Virus record (IMG/VR): IMGVR_UViG_3300024517_000122 | Location: 1 to 21,962 of that record | Strand: one strand, 5' to 3' | From: a virus | DNA: 21,962 bases | Shown: in pieces, positions 19,798 through 21,962 of the stretch | Numbering within the stretch: the stretch's first letter is position 1 | Layout: each line of letters opens with the position of its first letter | The notes under the pieces: model-generated | What the model was told of the DNA's origin: nothing | Databases searched by the model: none | The model's input: only the letters and a program-made list of their open reading frames with translations | Translations under genes and position numbers: made by a program

Positions 19798-21962
19798 TGA
19801 AGACAACATTTACAAAAGGCATACATATTGCTACGGATCCTGTAAACACTCCTCCGGAATATTATCGTGACGCAGAGAACTTCAGAATCAGTGGCAACAG
19901 CAAACGATCAGAAGAAGGGATGACACATATGGTGGGTGTTCCTTCTAATTTTATTATATGGGGAAACTGTGCCATAGGTGACCAGACCATATTGCTGGGT
20001 CAGATAAATTCGAAAAGTGTCATAGGCTCTCTGGATAAAGATGACAATTGGGTGGTTGAGGTTCCTGCACGGGTCAATGAGATACTGGGTATTGTAGAAC
20101 CTACACAAGTGGAAGGTAAGAAGAACTGGGCAGGTGAGCGTATCATTTACTTTTCCACTTCATCAGGTGCACGACGTATCAACCTTGGAACAATAGCAGA
20201 CGGACCTGACCTGCCTACAGGTGACACTGATTTTGACAAGGTAACTTCACTGTTCTTGGAATATGACCTTCCAAAAGTGAATTACACAGGAGAATCTTCA
20301 GGTGGGACATTGCTTTCAGGTTCTTACCAATTAGGTGCGAGATTGGTCACTGAGTCGGGCGCATCCACTGCATTCGGCATTGTATCCAATGTGATTCCTG
20401 TAGTGCCGTCTTCTTTACAATCTGAACGTGGTTCCATTGTAGGTGCAGCTCCACAGACAGCAACTACCAAGGCGCTTCTTTTGAGCATCACCAATATAGA
20501 CACTTCATTCAAGTACATAGAAATAGGAATACTCACTTATACGGGGCTTGCCAATATACCGGTTCTGACAGTATCGAACAGGATCAATATCAATAACCAG
20601 TCTACAATTCAATATACCTACAGGGGAGCCTCCGATGACTACGGAACGCTTTCCATCGATGAATTCATCATATCAGGAGTATCTTATGTGTCAGGGGAAT
20701 TTCTGGCACAGAAAGACGGGACACTTATACTGGGTGCACCAAAGGAATCTACCCAACCGAACATTGACTGGCACAGGGTTGCAGATGGTATGGTATCCGA
20801 ATTTGTGGTCAAGACCATAGCGTACAAAGAACAACTTGCATTTCAGGGAAGTGGCCTTGATGATTCCACTGTAGAACTTGGAGTACAGGAATTGGTGGAG
20901 ACTTCTCAGGAGCCTTTGGATGATGGGTATAAAAATCCTTTGACATGTACTTTGTATAAAGGTTACAGACGAAATGAGGTTTATGCATTTACACTGACAC
21001 CTGTGTTCACATCGGGTGTATACGGACCTACTGTACATATTCCTGCAGGGCATGCAAGTGCAACTCCTGCGAACACTCCGGGAGCTGCAGATGATGGTGG
21101 AACTCTGGGAACTTATATCTCAGAAGAAAAATATCCTGATGACAGGTATCCATCCATCGCAGCCAACACAGGTCTCAGATTACACAAATTTCCTGATGCA
21201 GACACCCAACCACTTTTATCGGGGAATGTGGAAACAGGTAATATGTATTTCAGGGTTCTTGGAGTTAAGTTTTCCAATATAGTGCTGGATGCATCTGAAA
21301 CAGAGTACAGTGATCTTATTGCAGGATTTATAATAGGAAGAGTGAACAGAGTTGGCAATGAGACTCAACTTGCTCAGGGACTTGTACGTCCCAATGGAAA
21401 TATAATACACCTTAACAGTGTGAGAACCCGTTGTACAATGCTTGGTGATGGATTCATGGACTGGAGTATAGCAAGTGAACATGAGGGAGGAGATTCTACG
21501 GGTATAGCAGAAAGAGGACATACAAACAGTTGTTATCCTGATATTCCAAATAATGATGTAGATGATTTCACTTTTGTAGCTCCGGATATCATCCACGGTC
21601 TGTACAATGCAGATCAGGCAACACATATAAAACAGTTTGCAGGTTATAAGGCAAATCCTTATACAGCACCTACTTCATTTGTAAAGACTGATGCAGGTTC
21701 TAATACCAAAAAAATATGGGATGACCGTAATGATGATTGGGCAAGAACTGCAGGTATATTCAAGAATATAACAGGTGAGAGTTCTTTTGATATAGGTTCG
21801 AGAGCAGAAACAGCACTGGATGGTGTAAAGCCTCCTGTATATCCTTTTGGTGTTCCAAGGGCATCACATACCAATGGTGGAAAAGAAAATACAACTATAC
21901 AACGTGTAGCAGATGAATTGCAGATGTGCTCTTCAGATGGGTTTGTATGGATGCATACTCTG
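19797..21962 (+). CDS. Large tail protein, N-terminal 722 residues (stabilisation/muzzle type), runs off window end
   Basis: The ATG at 19797 overlaps the previous stop (TAATG), and the frame is open for 722 codons to the window edge. The protein starts MKTTFTKGIHIATDPVNTPP and continues EYYRDAENFRISGNSKRSEE with GMTHMVG, resembling the N-terminus of the phage DNA-stabilisation/tail-hub group (Asn-Phe-Arg, then a Glu-Gly motif). The rest is rich in Gly, Thr, Ser and beta strands, as in a beta-propeller or tail-nozzle protein; no transmembrane segments. Position after the ring and IHF-like genes matches the giant tail gene of crAss-like phages, which closes the tail tip. Total length is unknown because of the window edge. 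Confidence 0.8.
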   Translation, partial: MKTTFTKGIHIATDPVNTPPEYYRDAENFRISGNSKRSEEGMTHMVGVPSNFIIWGNCAIGDQTILLGQINSKSVIGSLDKDDNWVVEVPARVNEILGIVEPTQVEGKKNWAGERIIYFSTSSGARRINLGTIADGPDLPTGDTDFDKVTSLFLEYDLPKVNYTGESSGGTLLSGSYQLGARLVTESGASTAFGIVSNVIPVVPSSLQSERGSIVGAAPQTATTKALLLSITNIDTSFKYIEIGILTYTGLANIPVLTVSNRININNQSTIQYTYRGASDDYGTLSIDEFIISGVSYVSGEFLAQKDGTLILGAPKESTQPNIDWHRVADGMVSEFVVKTIAYKEQLAFQGSGLDDSTVELGVQELVETSQEPLDDGYKNPLTCTLYKGYRRNEVYAFTLTPVFTSGVYGPTVHIPAGHASATPANTPGAADDGGTLGTYISEEKYPDDRYPSIAANTGLRLHKFPDADTQPLLSGNVETGNMYFRVLGVKFSNIVLDASETEYSDLIAGFIIGRVNRVGNETQLAQGLVRPNGNIIHLNSVRTRCTMLGDGFMDWSIASEHEGGDSTGIAERGHTNSCYPDIPNNDVDDFTFVAPDIIHGLYNADQATHIKQFAGYKANPYTAPTSFVKTDAGSNTKKIWDDRNDDWARTAGIFKNITGESSFDIGSRAETALDGVKPPVYPFGVPRASHTNGGKENTTIQRVADELQMCSSDGFVWMHTL

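Noticed and set aside
1-21962. Stop-codon reassignment (TAG or TGA), known in some crAss-like phages
   Set aside because: Late genes have no in-frame TAG or TGA, and TAG (2443, 18735) and TGA (6467, 7011) are used as real stops.
1-21962. CRISPR arrays, insertion sequences or attachment sites
   Set aside because: No regularly spaced repeats, transposase motifs, integrase gene or flanking duplications were seen.

Overview
The window looks like part of a crAss-like (Crassvirales) tailed phage that infects a Bacteroidetes host. The basis is gene order and protein features: a long TerL with an N-terminal extension, a very large portal protein, a small protein, an acidic scaffold-like protein, a roughly 480-residue capsid protein, several small ring/connector-like proteins, two HU/IHF-like proteins and the start of a giant tail protein. 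Promoter-like motifs resemble the Bacteroidetes form (TAnnTTTG with an upstream TTG), and Shine-Dalgarno sites are weak or absent. The genetic code looks standard: TAA, TAG and TGA all end genes and late genes contain no in-frame stops. I could run no search, so family names rest on reading motifs and context.

Left arm (1-2889, minus strand): a truncated gene at the edge, a small lipoprotein gene, two overlapping small genes and a 148-residue gene, all of unknown function. They are separated by two unusually long gene-free stretches, about 460 and 850 bases. The larger holds a series of long-range complementary segments (a 12-bp stem, an interrupted 15-bp stem, a three-way junction) and is a candidate large structured RNA.

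Middle (2890-5572, plus strand from a divergent intergenic region): small genes of regulatory character, including a protein with a C-terminal helix-turn-helix, a Lys-rich protein, two winged-helix-like proteins and an HU/IHF-like protein.

Right arm (5579-21962, plus strand): packaging and virion genes, tightly packed and often overlapping. A 259-residue protein with a TerL-N-terminus-like motif, two micro-genes, a gp49/Sf6 gp66-family protein and a candidate small terminase precede TerL and portal. A separate promoter drives scaffold and capsid genes, followed by two strong hairpins. Then come three virion genes, an intrinsic terminator, a new promoter, ring-like and IHF-like proteins, and a large tail (stabilisation/muzzle-type) gene that runs off the window.

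The regulatory layout is the most interesting part. Two promoters share a dyad TAACAANNNTTGTTA and an identically placed leader CAACAACAAAAG. Two other promoter-like boxes sit exactly 12 bases before a start codon, which suggests leaderless messages. A winged-helix gene lies directly behind one of the dyads and could be their regulator.
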